Below are positions 39,135 to 49,924 of a stretch of 64,000 nucleotides of DNA, piece after piece. This DNA is from Burkholderia humptydooensis. Its GTDB lineage: Bacteria; Pseudomonadota; Gammaproteobacteria; Burkholderiales; Burkholderiaceae. Position numbers and translations under genes: made by a program. The stretch spans positions 1,054,001 through 1,118,000 of the forward strand of contig NZ_CP013380.1 of the NCBI RefSeq assembly GCF_001513745.1, read 5' to 3'. How positions within the stretch are numbered: position 1 is the stretch's first letter; each line of letters opens with the position of its first letter. The notes below the pieces were generated by a model. It saw nothing but the letters and a program-made list of their open reading frames with translations. It searched no databases and was not told where the DNA came from.

Positions 39135-40157
39135 ATGAAACGTATTCTCATTGTGAAGGTCACGTCGCTAGGCGATGTCGTGCAGACGCTGCCCGTCGTA
39201 GCGGACCTCCACCGCGCGTTCCCCGGCGTGCAGGTGGATTGGGCCGTCGACGAGTCGTGCGCCGACGTCGTGCGCTGGAACACCGGCGTGAGCCGCGTGT
39301 TGTGCGCGCCGCTGCGTCGCTTCAAGAAGGCGCGCAGCCCGGCCGACCTGAAGGCGATCGCGGCTTCGATCAGCGAGTTGCGCGCGTATCGCTACGATGC
39401 GGTGATCGATCTTCACGGTGTTTACAAGAGCGCGATCATTTCATTTCTTGCACGCGCGCGGCGGCGCTACGGCTACCGGAACCAGGATCTCGGCGAGCTT
39501 GGCGCGATGTTCGCGTACAACGGCCGCTTCGGTCCGCGTCCCGCCTGCGACGCGTGGCACGGCATGCGCGTGAGCGCGGGCGAGGCGCTCGGCTACGAAC
39601 CGCAGGGTCGCGCCGATTACCTGCTCGACGTGCCGCCGGAATCGCGCGAGCCGCATACGGCGCCGCTCGCCGCGCTCGCGGAGCCGGCCGGGCCGTACGC
39701 GCTGTTCTTTCATGCGACGTCGAACGACGACAAGCGCTGGCCGACCGATCACTGGAGCGCGGTCGCGCGCGAGATGCGCGCGCGCGGGCTGCACGTGCTG
39801 CTGCCGTGGGGCAGCGAGCACGAGCGGGAAGAGGCGCAGCGGATCGCGGCGCGCGCGCCGGACGCCGTCGTGCTGCCCAAGCTGACGCTCGCCGACGTCG
39901 CGCGCAAGATCGATCGCGCGACGCTCGTGGTCGGCGTCGATACCGGTTTCGTGCACATGGCGCATGCGCTCGCGAAGCCGACGGTCATGATCTTTCGCGC
40001 GACGTCGCGCCAGCATCTGGGCGTGAGCGGCGCGCCGCACTCGCTGTCGATTGGCGACGAGGGGGCGACGCCGGGCGTCGGCGACGTGCTCGGCGCGATC
40101 GAGCGTGTTTATCCGACGGGCGTCATCGAGCAGCCGCGGCGCGTCGCTGCGATGTGA
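39135..40157 (+). CDS. waaC: Lipopolysaccharide heptosyltransferase I
   Basis: 340 residues, GT9 family. The start MKRILIVKVTSLGDVVQTLP is diagnostic for WaaC, which adds the first heptose to Kdo of the LPS inner core. The C-terminal nucleotide-sugar half has FFHATSNDDKRWP (about 191-203) and VVGVDTGFVHMAHALAKP (about 270-287). A promoter should lie in the AT-rich 39010-39134 stretch. Confidence 0.93.
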   Translation: MKRILIVKVTSLGDVVQTLPVVADLHRAFPGVQVDWAVDESCADVVRWNTGVSRVLCAPLRRFKKARSPADLKAIAASISELRAYRYDAVIDLHGVYKSAIISFLARARRRYGYRNQDLGELGAMFAYNGRFGPRPACDAWHGMRVSAGEALGYEPQGRADYLLDVPPESREPHTAPLAALAEPAGPYALFFHATSNDDKRWPTDHWSAVAREMRARGLHVLLPWGSEHEREEAQRIAARAPDAVVLPKLTLADVARKIDRATLVVGVDTGFVHMAHALAKPTVMIFRATSRQHLGVSGAPHSLSIGDEGATPGVGDVLGAIERVYPTGVIEQPRRVAAM

Positions 40158-40173
40158 GCGTGCGCCGGCGCGC

Positions 40174-40356
40174 TCAGGACAGCAATAATTCGAACGCGAT
40201 CACGGCCGCAATGGCCGCGAGATTCGCCGCGAGCGCTTCGACCGCGATGCCGAGCCAGCTTTTCGGCTTGAAGCGCACGGAAAGCAGCAGCGCACCGCCG
40301 AGCGACAGCGCAACGATCAATACGAGGTCGGCGTTCTGCAGGCGGATCAGATCCAT
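40174..40356 (-). CDS. Small membrane protein, two helices
   Basis: 60 residues. Two hydrophobic helices (about 10-26, LVLIVALSLGGALLLSV, and 38-58, IAVEALAANLAAIAAVIAFELLL) are joined by a short basic loop (RFKPKSWLG). The codon use fits coding. Family unknown to me. It is close to the ends of waaC (convergent) and the MHS transporter (same strand). Confidence 0.55.
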   Translation of the reverse strand: MDLIRLQNADLVLIVALSLGGALLLSVRFKPKSWLGIAVEALAANLAAIAAVIAFELLLS

Positions 40357-40496
40357 CTCGACGGCTCCTGTCGGCTGATGCCGAAAGCGTTGCGCGCGCC
40401 GCTGCGCGGCAGGCGCCCGTGCAATCGAGTATAGACACGACGAATCGCGCCGGATGACGCGGGCCCGCCCGGGTCAGTGCGTTCGCGCCGGCTTGT

Positions 40497-41810
40497 TCAC
40501 GTCAGCTTCGCGTCGCGCGTCTCGCGCATCAGCAGCACGCCGACGAGGCTGATCGCCGCCGCGACCGACACATATCCGCCGACCCACGCGAGCCCGCCGC
40601 GCGCGGCGAGCAACTGCGCGATGTAAGGCGCGATCGACGCGCCGAGAATGCCGCCGAGGTTGTACGCGACGCCCGCGCCCGTATAGCGCACGTTGGTCGG
40701 AAACAGTTCCGGCAGCAGCGCGCCCATCGGCGCGAACGTCACGCCCATCAGGAACAGCTCGATCGTCAGGAACAGCGCGACGAGCGCCGTCGAGCCGCTG
40801 CCGAGGAGGGGCGCCATCGTGAAGCCCGACAGCAGCGCGGCGATCGCGCCCGCGATCAGCACCGGCTTGCGGCCGAAACGATCGGCGGCCGCGGCGGCGA
40901 GCGGCGTTGCGAGCGCCATGAACAGCACCGCGAAGCACAACAGGCCGAGGAAGCTCTGGCGCGAGAAATGCAGCGTCGACACGCCATACGACAGCGAGAA
41001 CACCGTCGAGATGTAGAACAGCGTGTAGCAGACGACCATCGCGAGCGCACCGAGCAGCGTCGGCCGCCAGTGGTGCGCGACGAGTGCCGCGACCGGCACG
41101 CGCACGCGCTCGTGCCGGTCGAGCGCAGCCTGGAACGCGGGCGTCTCGGCAATCTTCAGGCGCACGTACAGGCCGACCGCGACGAGCGCCACGCTCGCGA
41201 GAAACGGAATGCGCCAGCCCCACCCGCGAAACTGCTCGTCGGACAGCGTGAGCGCGAGCGCGAAGAACAGGCCGTTCGACGCGAGAAAGCCGATCGACGG
41301 GCCGAGCTGCGGAAACATCCCGAACCAGCCGCGCTTGCCGGCGGGCGCGTGCTCGGTCGCGAGGAGCGCGGCGCCGCCCCATTCGCCGCCGAGGCCGATG
41401 CCCTGACCGAACCGCAGCACGCAGAGCAGCATCGGCGCGAGCGCGCCGATCGCGTCGTAGCCGGGCACGAAGCCGATCGCGGTCGTCGAGACGCCCATCA
41501 CGAGCAGCGACGCGACGAGCGTCGATTTGCGGCCGATCCGGTCGCCGAAGTGGCCGAACAGGAACGAGCCGATCGGCCGCGCGATGAATGCGATGCCGAA
41601 CGTGACGAATGCGGACAGCGCCTGCGCGGTGGCCGAGCCGTGCGGGAAGAACACGGGGCCGATCACGAGCGCGGCGGCCGTCGCGTACACGTAGAAATCG
41701 TAGAACTCGATCGCCGTGCCGATGAAGCTCGCGAACGCGATGCGACGGTGGCTCGTCGTGTCGGCGGCGCGCGGCGCGGCGGCGGAAGCGGAAAGACGGG
41801 TATCCGACAT
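40497..41810 (-). CDS. MHS-family (metabolite:H+ symporter) MFS transporter
   Basis: 437 residues from the ATG at 41808-41810. Twelve helices. The MHS signature FASFIGTAIEFYDFYVYATAAALV (about 25-48), PIGSFLFGHFGDRIGRK in loop 2-3, GGEWGGAALLATEHAP, and a WGWRIPFLAS segment match the ShiA/ProP/KgtP group that imports shikimate, proline/betaine or dicarboxylates with protons. Substrate not deducible. Confidence 0.88.
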   Translation of the reverse strand: MSDTRLSASAAAPRAADTTSHRRIAFASFIGTAIEFYDFYVYATAAALVIGPVFFPHGSATAQALSAFVTFGIAFIARPIGSFLFGHFGDRIGRKSTLVASLLVMGVSTTAIGFVPGYDAIGALAPMLLCVLRFGQGIGLGGEWGGAALLATEHAPAGKRGWFGMFPQLGPSIGFLASNGLFFALALTLSDEQFRGWGWRIPFLASVALVAVGLYVRLKIAETPAFQAALDRHERVRVPVAALVAHHWRPTLLGALAMVVCYTLFYISTVFSLSYGVSTLHFSRQSFLGLLCFAVLFMALATPLAAAAADRFGRKPVLIAGAIAALLSGFTMAPLLGSGSTALVALFLTIELFLMGVTFAPMGALLPELFPTNVRYTGAGVAYNLGGILGASIAPYIAQLLAARGGLAWVGGYVSVAAAISLVGVLLMRETRDAKLT

Positions 41811-42194
41811 GCGGGTCTCCGGTTGTGGCGGCGCAGCGTTCGCTCGAGCGCGCGTCGCTCGTCGCGCGCGGTCGGCGGTCGTTGCCCCTTTGTTCGAATC
41901 GAGAGTCGGGCGCGACGCGGCACTCGGCGCATGCCGGCGGTTCGCGCGCAGCAATGCGAAGTGCACGCGGCGCCCACGCGGGCCGTCGCTTGCCCGCGAG
42001 CCGGCCGCGTATCGTGCGGCCGCGTGTCGTCGATGCGTTGCGCGGCCCGCCGGGTGGGTGCGCCGCGCAAGCGGGCCTTGCGGCCGAATGCGGATGCGGG
42101 AAATTATAGCGACGCGGCCGCGAGCCGTCGCGCGTTGTCGCGCGCCGCGTGCGAGAGCGCGGTGGATCGCGCGCGAGTGCGTGCGTGTTCGCGT
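41811..42194. other. Upstream region of the MHS transporter gene
   Basis: 384 bp with no supported gene. On the minus strand a perfect TATAAT (42103-42108) could be the -10 box of a promoter with a leader of about 285 nt. No good -35 is visible. Confidence 0.35.
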
Positions 42195-42689
42195 TCAGTT
42201 GAGCGTCTGCGCCTGCGGCGCCGCTTTCGTGCGCAACTGGAATTGTCCGTTGTCGTTGAAGAGCCAGCTTTCCATCATTTCGATCTGGCCGCGCCCGTCG
42301 AGCAACTTCGCGGGAGGCGGCGGCAACGGCGCGGCGCGGCGCAGCGACGCGAGCGCGATGCCTTCGGCTTCGTCGTCGCCGTTGCTGCGGTAGACGGCCG
42401 ACTTCACGAGCTGCCCGTTGCGATCGATGGTGAACGCGACGACGACGAGCGAGCGCAGCATGGCTTGTGGCGTGCCGTGCAGGATGCGATCCGAATTGCT
42501 GTCGGCGATGCGTTGCGCGACGGCCGCGCGGTATTCGGTCGTGCTCATCGACGAGACGCTCGGCACGACGACCGCGCCGTGCGGCGGCGGCAGCGTGATC
42601 GTGCAGGCCGCGAGCGCGGCCGCGCACGCGGACAGGACAGCGCCGCGCCATGCGGCCCGGATTCGGAGGAACTCGTCGCGCGTCGTCAT
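42195..42689 (-). CDS. Lipoprotein with TonB C-terminal-like domain
   Basis: 164 residues. The strong GGGAGG site before the ATG at 42687-42689 decides the start. Signal with lipobox LAAC near residue 29. The mature domain SLVVVAFTIDRNGQLVKSAVYRSNGDDEAEGIALASLRRAAPLPPPP has the spacing of TonB C-terminal/energy-transducing domains, which occur in envelope lipoproteins without a TonB transmembrane part. Its role is unknown; it is probably not a true TonB, because ExbBD genes and the membrane anchor are missing. Confidence 0.75.
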   Translation of the reverse strand: MTTRDEFLRIRAAWRGAVLSACAAALAACTITLPPPHGAVVVPSVSSMSTTEYRAAVAQRIADSNSDRILHGTPQAMLRSLVVVAFTIDRNGQLVKSAVYRSNGDDEAEGIALASLRRAAPLPPPPAKLLDGRGQIEMMESWLFNDNGQFQLRTKAAPQAQTLN

Positions 42690-42930
42690 GATCGCCTCCC
42701 GGAAGATCGGCAGAGCGCAGATTTCATGATAGGTCTGAGCGTATCGCTGTGCATCGGGACAAACGATCTCCGTTCTCCGGGGAGCGGTTTCGGCGCCGCG
42801 CGATGGCGGCGTGGTGACGATGCGAAGCCGCCTCGCGCCGGATTTCGGCGCATGCGAACTGCGTTGATTGTGTGTTCCGGTCCGTAATATGATTTCGTCT
42901 CTTTGAATGCCCACTGCCAAAGAGCGTGCG

Positions 42931-43401
42931 ATGGACGACTGGAAATTGCCCTGGACGGGAGGATGTCGCTGTGGACGATTGCGCTTCGAGATCACCGCGC
43001 CGCCGCTGCTGACGATGGCGTGCCACTGCACCGGCTGCCAGAGGATGAGCGCAAGCGCCTTTTCACTCTCGATGGCGATTCCGGAAGGCGGCTTTCGCGT
43101 GACGGCCGGCGAGCCGGTCGTCGGCGGCGCGCATGGCGCGGAGATTCATCACCGGCATTGCGACTGGTGCAAAAGCTGGGTGTTCACCGAGCTCGAACCC
43201 AGCATGGGATTCGTCAACGTCCGCCCGACGATGCTCGACGATTGCGGATGGTTCAAGCCCTATATCGAAACCTATGCCAGCGAGGCGCTGCCTTGGGCGA
43301 AGACGGGCGCCGCGCACAGCTTCGACCGATTCCCGGCGATGGGGGCGTATGGCCCGCTCGTCGCCGAGTTCGCGGAGAAGAGTGCGCGCCCCGGGCGGTA
43401 G
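42931..43401 (+). CDS. GFA (CENP-V/Gfa-like) zinc protein
   Basis: 156 residues. Zinc-ligand pattern GGCRCGRLRFE near the start (CxC), CHCTGCQRMSASAF (CxCxxC) and HHRHCDWCKSW (CxxC). This is the glutathione-dependent formaldehyde-activating enzyme/CENP-V family. Function beyond zinc binding is unproven for most members. An alternative start lies 24 bp upstream at 42907; I prefer 42931 because AGAG lies before it. Confidence 0.85.
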   Translation: MDDWKLPWTGGCRCGRLRFEITAPPLLTMACHCTGCQRMSASAFSLSMAIPEGGFRVTAGEPVVGGAHGAEIHHRHCDWCKSWVFTELEPSMGFVNVRPTMLDDCGWFKPYIETYASEALPWAKTGAAHSFDRFPAMGAYGPLVAEFAEKSARPGR

Positions 43402-43489
43402 AAGGCGACGCAGGCCGTTTCCGAATCGCCGGCCGGCAGCCGAACGGCGGCACGACGCCGAATTGCCGTCGCGCCGCCTTCTTTCATGC

Positions 43490-43864
43490 CTATTCGCAGC
43501 GCTTCATTTTCAGGACGCGCGAAACCTGGCCGATCGTGAATCCGCTGTTGCGCACATAGGGCGTGTAATCGAGCGGCGCGATCAAGGATTCGCTGACTGC
43601 AAACAGGCCGACGAACCGAAACGCGTCCGTCTCCATCTTGATGAACACGGGGATCGTACCGCCCTGACCGGCGAGCGTTTTGCCTGCGGCGCGCGCTGAT
43701 GCGCTGCCGTCGCAGATGATGACGTCCGGCGCTTGCGGATTGAGATCCGTTCGCAGGCAGGCGGCCACGACCTTGCCGTTCTTCGTCGGCAGAAAGGCCT
43801 GCTTGTTGCCGCCGCAGGCGGTGTGGATGAATTCGCGCGTGTAATGCTTGTTGAGTTCAAACAT
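43490..43864 (-). CDS. Conserved-looking small protein, unknown function
   Basis: 124 residues from the ATG at 43862-43864 (a GGAA site lies 9 bp upstream). An alternative start at 43885 adds seven residues. The start ELNKHYTREFIHTACGGNKQAFLPTKNGKVVAACL, followed by PDVIICDG and PVFIKMETDAFRFVGLFAV, resembles the small N-terminal module found before HNH or SRA-like domains in other bacteria. No nuclease motif is present here. No signal peptide. Confidence 0.6.
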   Translation of the reverse strand: MFELNKHYTREFIHTACGGNKQAFLPTKNGKVVAACLRTDLNPQAPDVIICDGSASARAAGKTLAGQGGTIPVFIKMETDAFRFVGLFAVSESLIAPLDYTPYVRNSGFTIGQVSRVLKMKRCE

Positions 43865-43982
43865 GTCAGGATTCCAGTTCGTCATTGCAATGCATGCAGG
43901 CGGGCATGCCCGTGGATCAAAGCGTGTTCGCGCCGACGTGCATGGGGTAGCGGCTCGCGCGTTTGGCGAGACGCTCGCGAAA

Positions 43983-44258
43983 TCAGGACCGATACGCCGC
44001 TGAGGCGATGCTTTCCCGTGGGACCAGCACGCTCAGGATTCGCAACAGGACCTTGCCCTTTCGCGTGATGGAGAACTTGGGCTCACCCTTTTCCCGATCG
44101 ACCAGTTCCGCCAGCCCTGCGTCGCGGAGCGCGGTCATGTCGAGCGTTCCCTGCTCGACCTCGACGGGCGCATGTTCGAGCAGCATCAGTGCGGCCATTT
44201 CATGCGCGCTCAATCGCGGCATGCTGGCCGGCGTCGCCGTTCCATGAAGCTCGTTCAT
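43983..44258 (-). CDS. Small protein, winged-helix-like, unknown
   Basis: 91 residues. The central part (HEMAALMLLEHAPVEVE, LRDAGLAELVDREKGEPKFSITRKGKVLLRIL) has the helix-helix-wing pattern of small winged-helix proteins such as MarR-like or plasmid control folds. No family recognised. It lies 118 bp upstream of the preceding small gene on the same strand and may share its promoter. Confidence 0.55.
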   Translation of the reverse strand: MNELHGTATPASMPRLSAHEMAALMLLEHAPVEVEQGTLDMTALRDAGLAELVDREKGEPKFSITRKGKVLLRILSVLVPRESIASAAYRS

Positions 44259-45036
44259 CAGTCATCCTTTCTTCTTCGGTGCAGATGGCGCGCGTGCTCG
44301 CGCATCATCCGCTGCGTGCAAGCGAGGTGAAGTTCGAAAGGGCGGGCGAAGCACAGGGGCGCGCCGGCCATCGCGGCCGGGCGCGTCACATCCCGAATCG
44401 CCGCAATCGCGGCTCCGGGTATGCGCAAAGGCACTCGAAAAGGTTGCTACGGGCGCGCGTCGTCCGCCTGTCGGCAGGGCGACCGCTCGAAGAAAAGAGC
44501 CGGCGTCCTGCCTGTCAGGTCGCGATGCAACTTGGGGGACGAGGACATCGAATGGTCATGTCGCCGGCTCTCGGTGGGATTACAGGGATATTTTATTGAG
44601 CCGCCATCCGGTTACAAGTAAAAAGGTCGTAAAGGGCGGTCGGTTGAAGCGCGTTCATCGGTGTCGAAGCCGGTGTTCGTGCCGGTCGGCCTCGGTGTCG
44701 ACTCGACGAATATCGCGGGCCGCCGTCCACGTGCCGACACGGAATGACCGTGGCGAGCAGCAGTGACCCGACTCGGCCTTGGAGCGCACGGGTCGAGGCG
44801 TCGAGCGCACTTGCTCCATCGCAGCACGACTTCAGGCGCGTGCGTGTCCGGCTCGAACGCCTTGGCGTCGTGAGCGGGACGATGCATCGATGAAAGCGTC
44901 GTTCGCATTGTCTGGCATCGACAGATTCAAAACGCTTCCTGGCGGCGCGTCTTGTCTTGATGAAGGCCATGCGTTGAAGGTCACGCGTGCGGGGAGGTGA
45001 CTGCCGGATCGATTCGGAGACGGCGAGAGGAGGACT
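44259..45036. other. Intergenic region without a recognisable gene
   Basis: 778 bp. Short overlapping frames exist, but none has a family match, a convincing ribosome-binding site or consistent codon use. I see no tRNA, repeat or mobile remnant. The tRNA-Ser that ends its right side is read away from it. Confidence 0.5.
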
Positions 45037-45124
<88 letters not shown>

Positions 45125-45234
45125 AAGGTCGAGCATTGTAACCGAAACGGCGCGCGAATCGTTGCGTCGCGGCGTTCGATTCGCGCGTGCGCGCCTGAGC
45201 GCGCACGCGTCGGTTCACGCCGGTCGGTCGCCCG

Positions 45235-46452
45235 TCATTCGTCGCGCAGGAAAAGCGCCTGCAGATCGTTGAGGAAGCGCTGGCCGAGCGGCGTCGGCGC
45301 GATGCGCGTGTGATCATGCACGATGAGGCCGCGCCGCTCGGCTTGCGCGAGCGCGGGCCCGATCGAGGCGAGCGACATGCCGGTGCGCTCCGCGAAGCTG
45401 TGCGTGGGCACGCCTTCGACGAGCCTCAGCGCGTTCAGCATGAACTCGAACGGCAGATCGTGCGGGCCCACTTCCCGCTCTTCCTGCACGGCCGCGCCGG
45501 CTTTCGCCTGTTCGATGAACGTCGCCGGATGCTTGTAGCGCGCCTGGCGCAGGATCCGGTTCGGAAACGACAGCTTCGTGTGCGCGCCGGCGCCGATCCC
45601 GAGATAGTCGCCGAAGCGCCAGTAGTTGAGATTGTGCCTGCACTGCCGATGCGGCTTCGCATATGCGGACACCTCGTAGCGCGCGTAGCCCGCCTGCGCG
45701 GTGCGTTCGTGCAGCCAGTCCTGCATGTCGGCCGACGTGTCGTCGTCCGGCACGGTGGGCGGGAACTTCGCGAAGTACGTGTTCGGCTCGAGCGTCAGGT
45801 GATAAAGCGACAGATGCGGCGGCGCGAACGACAGCGCGGTTTCGAGATCCGCGCGGCATTCGTCGAGCGTCTGGTTCGGCAGCGCGAACATCAGGTCGAG
45901 GTTGAAGTTGTCGAACGTGCGCGCGGCGATCTCGGCCGCGGCGCGCGCCTGCGTGGCGTCGTGGATGCGCCCGAGCGCCTTCAGGTGCGCTTCGCTGAAG
46001 CTCTGGATGCCGATCGACAGACGATTGACGCCGCTCGCGCGGAATTGCGCGAACTTCGCCGCCTCGAACGTGCCCGGGTTCGCCTCGAGCGTGATCTCGG
46101 CGTCCGCGTCGAGCGGGAGCAGCGCGCGCACGTCGGACAGCAGCCGGTCGAGCCCCGCCGCCGACAGCAGGCTCGGCGTGCCGCCGCCGATGAACACCGT
46201 GTGCACCTGGCGCCCCCAGACGAGCGGCAGCGCGTGCTCGAGATCGGCGCGCAGCGCGCCCAGATAGTCGCGCTCGGGCAGCGCGCCGCCGTCCTTCCAT
46301 TCGTGCGAATTGAAGTCGCAATACGGGCACTTGCGCACGCACCATGGGAAGTGCACGTACAGCGCGAGCGGCGGCAGCGACGCGAGCCGGATCCGGCCGG
46401 GCGCGGCGAACGTCGCGACGACGCGCGCACCGTTGGCGGCCGCGTCGCTCAT
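45235..46452 (-). CDS. hemW: Radical SAM haem chaperone HemW (HemN-like)
   Basis: 405 residues from the ATG at 46450-46452. The radical-SAM CxxxCxxC is WCVRKCPYC (Cys38, Cys42, Cys45), then FIGGGTPSLLS and NRLSIGIQSFSEAHL. HemW lacks the N-terminal CxxxCxxCxC-with-extra-Cys arrangement of true HemN oxidases and is now viewed as a haem chaperone. The start overlaps the stop of rdgB by 4 bp in the order rph-rdgB-hemW. Confidence 0.9.
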   Translation of the reverse strand: MSDAAANGARVVATFAAPGRIRLASLPPLALYVHFPWCVRKCPYCDFNSHEWKDGGALPERDYLGALRADLEHALPLVWGRQVHTVFIGGGTPSLLSAAGLDRLLSDVRALLPLDADAEITLEANPGTFEAAKFAQFRASGVNRLSIGIQSFSEAHLKALGRIHDATQARAAAEIAARTFDNFNLDLMFALPNQTLDECRADLETALSFAPPHLSLYHLTLEPNTYFAKFPPTVPDDDTSADMQDWLHERTAQAGYARYEVSAYAKPHRQCRHNLNYWRFGDYLGIGAGAHTKLSFPNRILRQARYKHPATFIEQAKAGAAVQEEREVGPHDLPFEFMLNALRLVEGVPTHSFAERTGMSLASIGPALAQAERRGLIVHDHTRIAPTPLGQRFLNDLQALFLRDE

Positions 46453-47081
46453 CGAATCTCTCCGAGCCGCGCGACGAGCGCCTTCAGCGCGAGCGCGCGA
46501 TGGCTCACTGCGTTCTTCGCGGCCGGATCGAGCTCGGCCGCCGTCGCGCCGAGCGCCGGCACGAGGAAGTGCGGATCGTAGCCGAAGCCGTGCGCGCCGC
46601 GCGGCGCATCGACGATCTCGCCCGCCCAGCGGCCTTCGGCGATGATCGGCTCCGGATCGTCCGCGTGGCGCACGAGCGCGAGCACGCAGCAGTAGTACGC
46701 GCGCCGGTCGGCGACGTCGCGCAGTTGCTCGACGAGATACGCGTTGTTCGCCGCGTCGCTCTTCTCGCGCCCGGCGCGCTGCGCGTAGCGCGCCGAGTAG
46801 ACGCCCGGCGCGCCACGCAGCGCGGGCACGCACAGGCCGGAATCGTCGGCGACGGCGGGCAGGCCCGTCGCGCGCGACGCATGGCGCGCCTTCGCGAGCG
46901 CGTTCTCGACGAACGTCACGTGCGGCTCGTCGGCTTCGGATACGCCGAGCTCGCCTTGCGGCACGATATCGATGCCCGCTGTCGAGAAGAGGGCGGCGAA
47001 CTCGCGCAGCTTGCCCGGATTGTTCGACGCGAGGACGATGCGCGAGCGCGCGGCGCCGGGCGATGCGTGCGACATCGTCAA
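46449..47081 (-). CDS. rdgB: dITP/XTP pyrophosphatase
   Basis: 210 residues. [15 protein letters not shown] (14-28) and the catalytic [12 protein letters not shown] are the HAM1/RdgB signatures. ARYAQRAG and [11 protein letters not shown] are also present. Removes non-canonical purine triphosphates. Overlaps rph (4 bp) and hemW (4 bp), a tight operon. Confidence 0.95.
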   Translation of the reverse strand: MTMSHASPGAARSRIVLASNNPGKLREFAALFSTAGIDIVPQGELGVSEADEPHVTFVENALAKARHASRATGLPAVADDSGLCVPALRGAPGVYSARYAQRAGREKSDAANNAYLVEQLRDVADRRAYYCCVLALVRHADDPEPIIAEGRWAGEIVDAPRGAHGFGYDPHFLVPALGATAAELDPAAKNAVSHRALALKALVARLGEIR

Positions 47082-47809
47082 GCCTCCAGCGCGGCGCGCT
47101 GCAGCCGCACGAGTTCGCCGATGCCGGCTTGCGCGAGGTCGAGGAGCGCGTTCATCTCGGCACGCGAGAACGGCGCGCCTTCTGCGGTGCCCTGCACCTC
47201 GACGAAGCCGCCCGCGCCTGTCATCACGATGTTCATGTCGGTGTCACACGCGGAGTCTTCGTCGTAGTCGAGATCGAGCACCGGCGCACCGCCGAATACG
47301 CCCACCGAGATCGCCGCGACGTAGTCGGTGATCGGCGAGCGCGCGATCTTGCCCGCCGCGACGAGCTGTGTCACCGCGTCGTGCGCGGCGACGAACGCGC
47401 CCGTGATGCTTGCCGTGCGCGTGCCGCCGTCGGCCTGGATCACGTCGCAGTCGAGGTGCAGCGTGCGCGGGCCGAGCGCGTTCAGATCGAATACCGCGCG
47501 CAGCGCGCGGCCGATCAGGCGCTGAATTTCCTGCGTGCGGCCCGTCTGCTTGCCGCGCGCCGCTTCCCGGTCGCTGCGCGTGTGCGTCGCGCGCGGCAGC
47601 ATGCCGTATTCCGCGGTGAGCCAGCCCTGGCCGCGCTCGCGCAGGAACTCGGGCACGCGCTCGGCGACGCTTGCCGTGCAGATCACTTTCGTGTCGCCGA
47701 ACTCGACGAGCACCGAGCCTTCCGCATGCTTCGTGTAGTGGCGCGTGATGCGCACGTCGCGCAGTTGGTCGGCGCGGCGGCCGCTCGGGCGTGGGGAGGA
47801 ATTCGTCAT
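47078..47809 (-). CDS. rph: Ribonuclease PH
   Basis: 243 residues. [32 protein letters not shown] is the family start. [17 protein letters not shown] (about 64-80), [23 protein letters not shown] and [19 protein letters not shown] follow. Phosphorolytic 3' tRNA trimming. First gene of rph-rdgB-hemW, divergent from yicC. Confidence 0.96.
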   Translation of the reverse strand: MTNSSPRPSGRRADQLRDVRITRHYTKHAEGSVLVEFGDTKVICTASVAERVPEFLRERGQGWLTAEYGMLPRATHTRSDREAARGKQTGRTQEIQRLIGRALRAVFDLNALGPRTLHLDCDVIQADGGTRTASITGAFVAAHDAVTQLVAAGKIARSPITDYVAAISVGVFGGAPVLDLDYDEDSACDTDMNIVMTGAGGFVEVQGTAEGAPFSRAEMNALLDLAQAGIGELVRLQRAALEA

Positions 47810-47980
47810 CGGGGCAATCTGCTGAGGAGAAACCCGAATTTTACCGCGCGCGCGGCACATCGGCCCGGCGGGTCCGGCCCGCAAAAATGGGATAATGACC
47901 GTTTCGCGCCCCGCGCCTCGTAAGCGCCGGGCGTCTCGAATCCTTCCGGCCCGCTGGGCCATCAAACGACGGGACGAACG

Positions 47981-48904
47981 ATGATCTACAGCATGACGGG
48001 CTATGCGAGCGCGACGCGCGATCTCGCGACGGCCTCCGGCAATGGCGGCACGAGCGTATCGGTTGAACTGCGGACCGTGAATTCGCGGTTCCTCGACCTG
48101 AATTTCCGGATGCCGGACGACGTGCGCGCGTGCGAACCGGCGCTGCGCGAGATGCTGATGAACAAGCTGTCGCGCGGCAAGGTCGACGTGCGCATCAACC
48201 TGCAGCGCGGCGATCAGAACGTGAACGCGGGCGCGCTGAACCGTGCGGCGCTCGGCCAGCTCGCGGAGCTCGAGCGCGCGGTGCTCGACGCGTTTCCGGG
48301 CGTGGGCCGCCTGCGCGCGGGCGAGATCCTGCGCTGGCCGGGCGTGCTCGCCGAGAGCGGCGTGTCGGCCGACGCGCTGCGCGAAGCGGTGCTCGCGTGC
48401 GGCAAGGAGGCGGTCGGCGAGCTCGTCGTCGTGCGCTCGCGCGAGGGCGCGCAGCTCGCGACGATGTTGCTCGCGAACGTCGCCGAGATGGAGGCCATCG
48501 TCGCGCGCATCGCGCCGCTCGTGCCGGAGCTGATCGCGAAGCATCAGCAGAAGATCGTCGAGCGGCTGCAGGAAGCGCTCGGCGTCGCGGCGCCGGAGGG
48601 CGGCGCGCCCGTCGTGTCGCGCGAGGAGGCGGCCGAGCGCATCCGCCAGGAAGTGACGATGTACGGCATCCGCATCGACATCGCGGAAGAATTGTCGCGC
48701 CTCACCGCGCATCTGAACGAGACGCGCCACGTGATCGAGAAGGGCGGCCGCGTCGGCAAGCGTCTCGACTTCATGATGCAGGAGCTGAACCGCGAGGCGA
48801 ATACGCTCGGCTCGAAGGCGGCGGCGAAGGAACTCGCCGACGCGTCGATGGCGCTCAAGCTGTTGATCGAGCAGATGCGCGAGCAAGTGCAAAACCTGGA
48901 GTAA
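47981..48904 (+). CDS. yicC: YicC-family endoribonuclease
   Basis: 307 residues. [11 protein letters not shown] is the diagnostic start. [18 protein letters not shown], the conserved [26 protein letters not shown] near the C-terminus, and [16 protein letters not shown] at the end complete the family (YicC_N and DUF1732). YicC in E. coli is an endoribonuclease affecting RyhB. gmk follows 6 bp later. Confidence 0.92.
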   Translation: MIYSMTGYASATRDLATASGNGGTSVSVELRTVNSRFLDLNFRMPDDVRACEPALREMLMNKLSRGKVDVRINLQRGDQNVNAGALNRAALGQLAELERAVLDAFPGVGRLRAGEILRWPGVLAESGVSADALREAVLACGKEAVGELVVVRSREGAQLATMLLANVAEMEAIVARIAPLVPELIAKHQQKIVERLQEALGVAAPEGGAPVVSREEAAERIRQEVTMYGIRIDIAEELSRLTAHLNETRHVIEKGGRVGKRLDFMMQELNREANTLGSKAAAKELADASMALKLLIEQMREQVQNLE

Positions 48905-49594
<690 letters not shown>

Positions 49595-49654
49595 CGGCGG
49601 CGAACAAGGCACATAAGGTAGAATAAGCAACATATTCAGAAGGAATGACCCAAC

Positions 49655-49858
49655 ATGGCTCGCATTACCGTTGAAGACTGCCTGAAGCAGATTCCGAACC
49701 GCTTCGAACTGGCGCTCGCCGCCACCTATCGCGCGCGGCAGCTCGCGCAAGGCCATACGCCGAAGATCGAAAGCCGCGACAAGCCGACGGTCGTCGCGCT
49801 GCGCGAGATCGCGGCCGGCCAGGTCGGCGTGGAAATGCTGAAGAAAGTGCCCGTTTAA
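49655..49858 (+). CDS. rpoZ: RNA polymerase omega subunit
   Basis: 67 residues. [30 protein letters not shown] is the typical omega N-terminus, and the protein ends soon after the conserved [16 protein letters not shown]. Shorter than the 91-residue E. coli protein, as in other Burkholderia. Followed after 66 bp by spoT; omega is needed for ppGpp binding site 1 in many bacteria. Confidence 0.96.
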
Positions 49859-49924
49859 GGCGCACCCGGTTTCTTCAGCCATGTAGTCCCCCGCGCAACC
49901 GACGAGCGAACCAAGGAGGCGAAA

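Noticed and set aside
44259..45036. Genes in the gap before tRNA-Ser(TGA)
   Set aside because: Frames of 60-136 codons exist on both strands but overlap one another, have no good start signals and no recognisable protein pattern.
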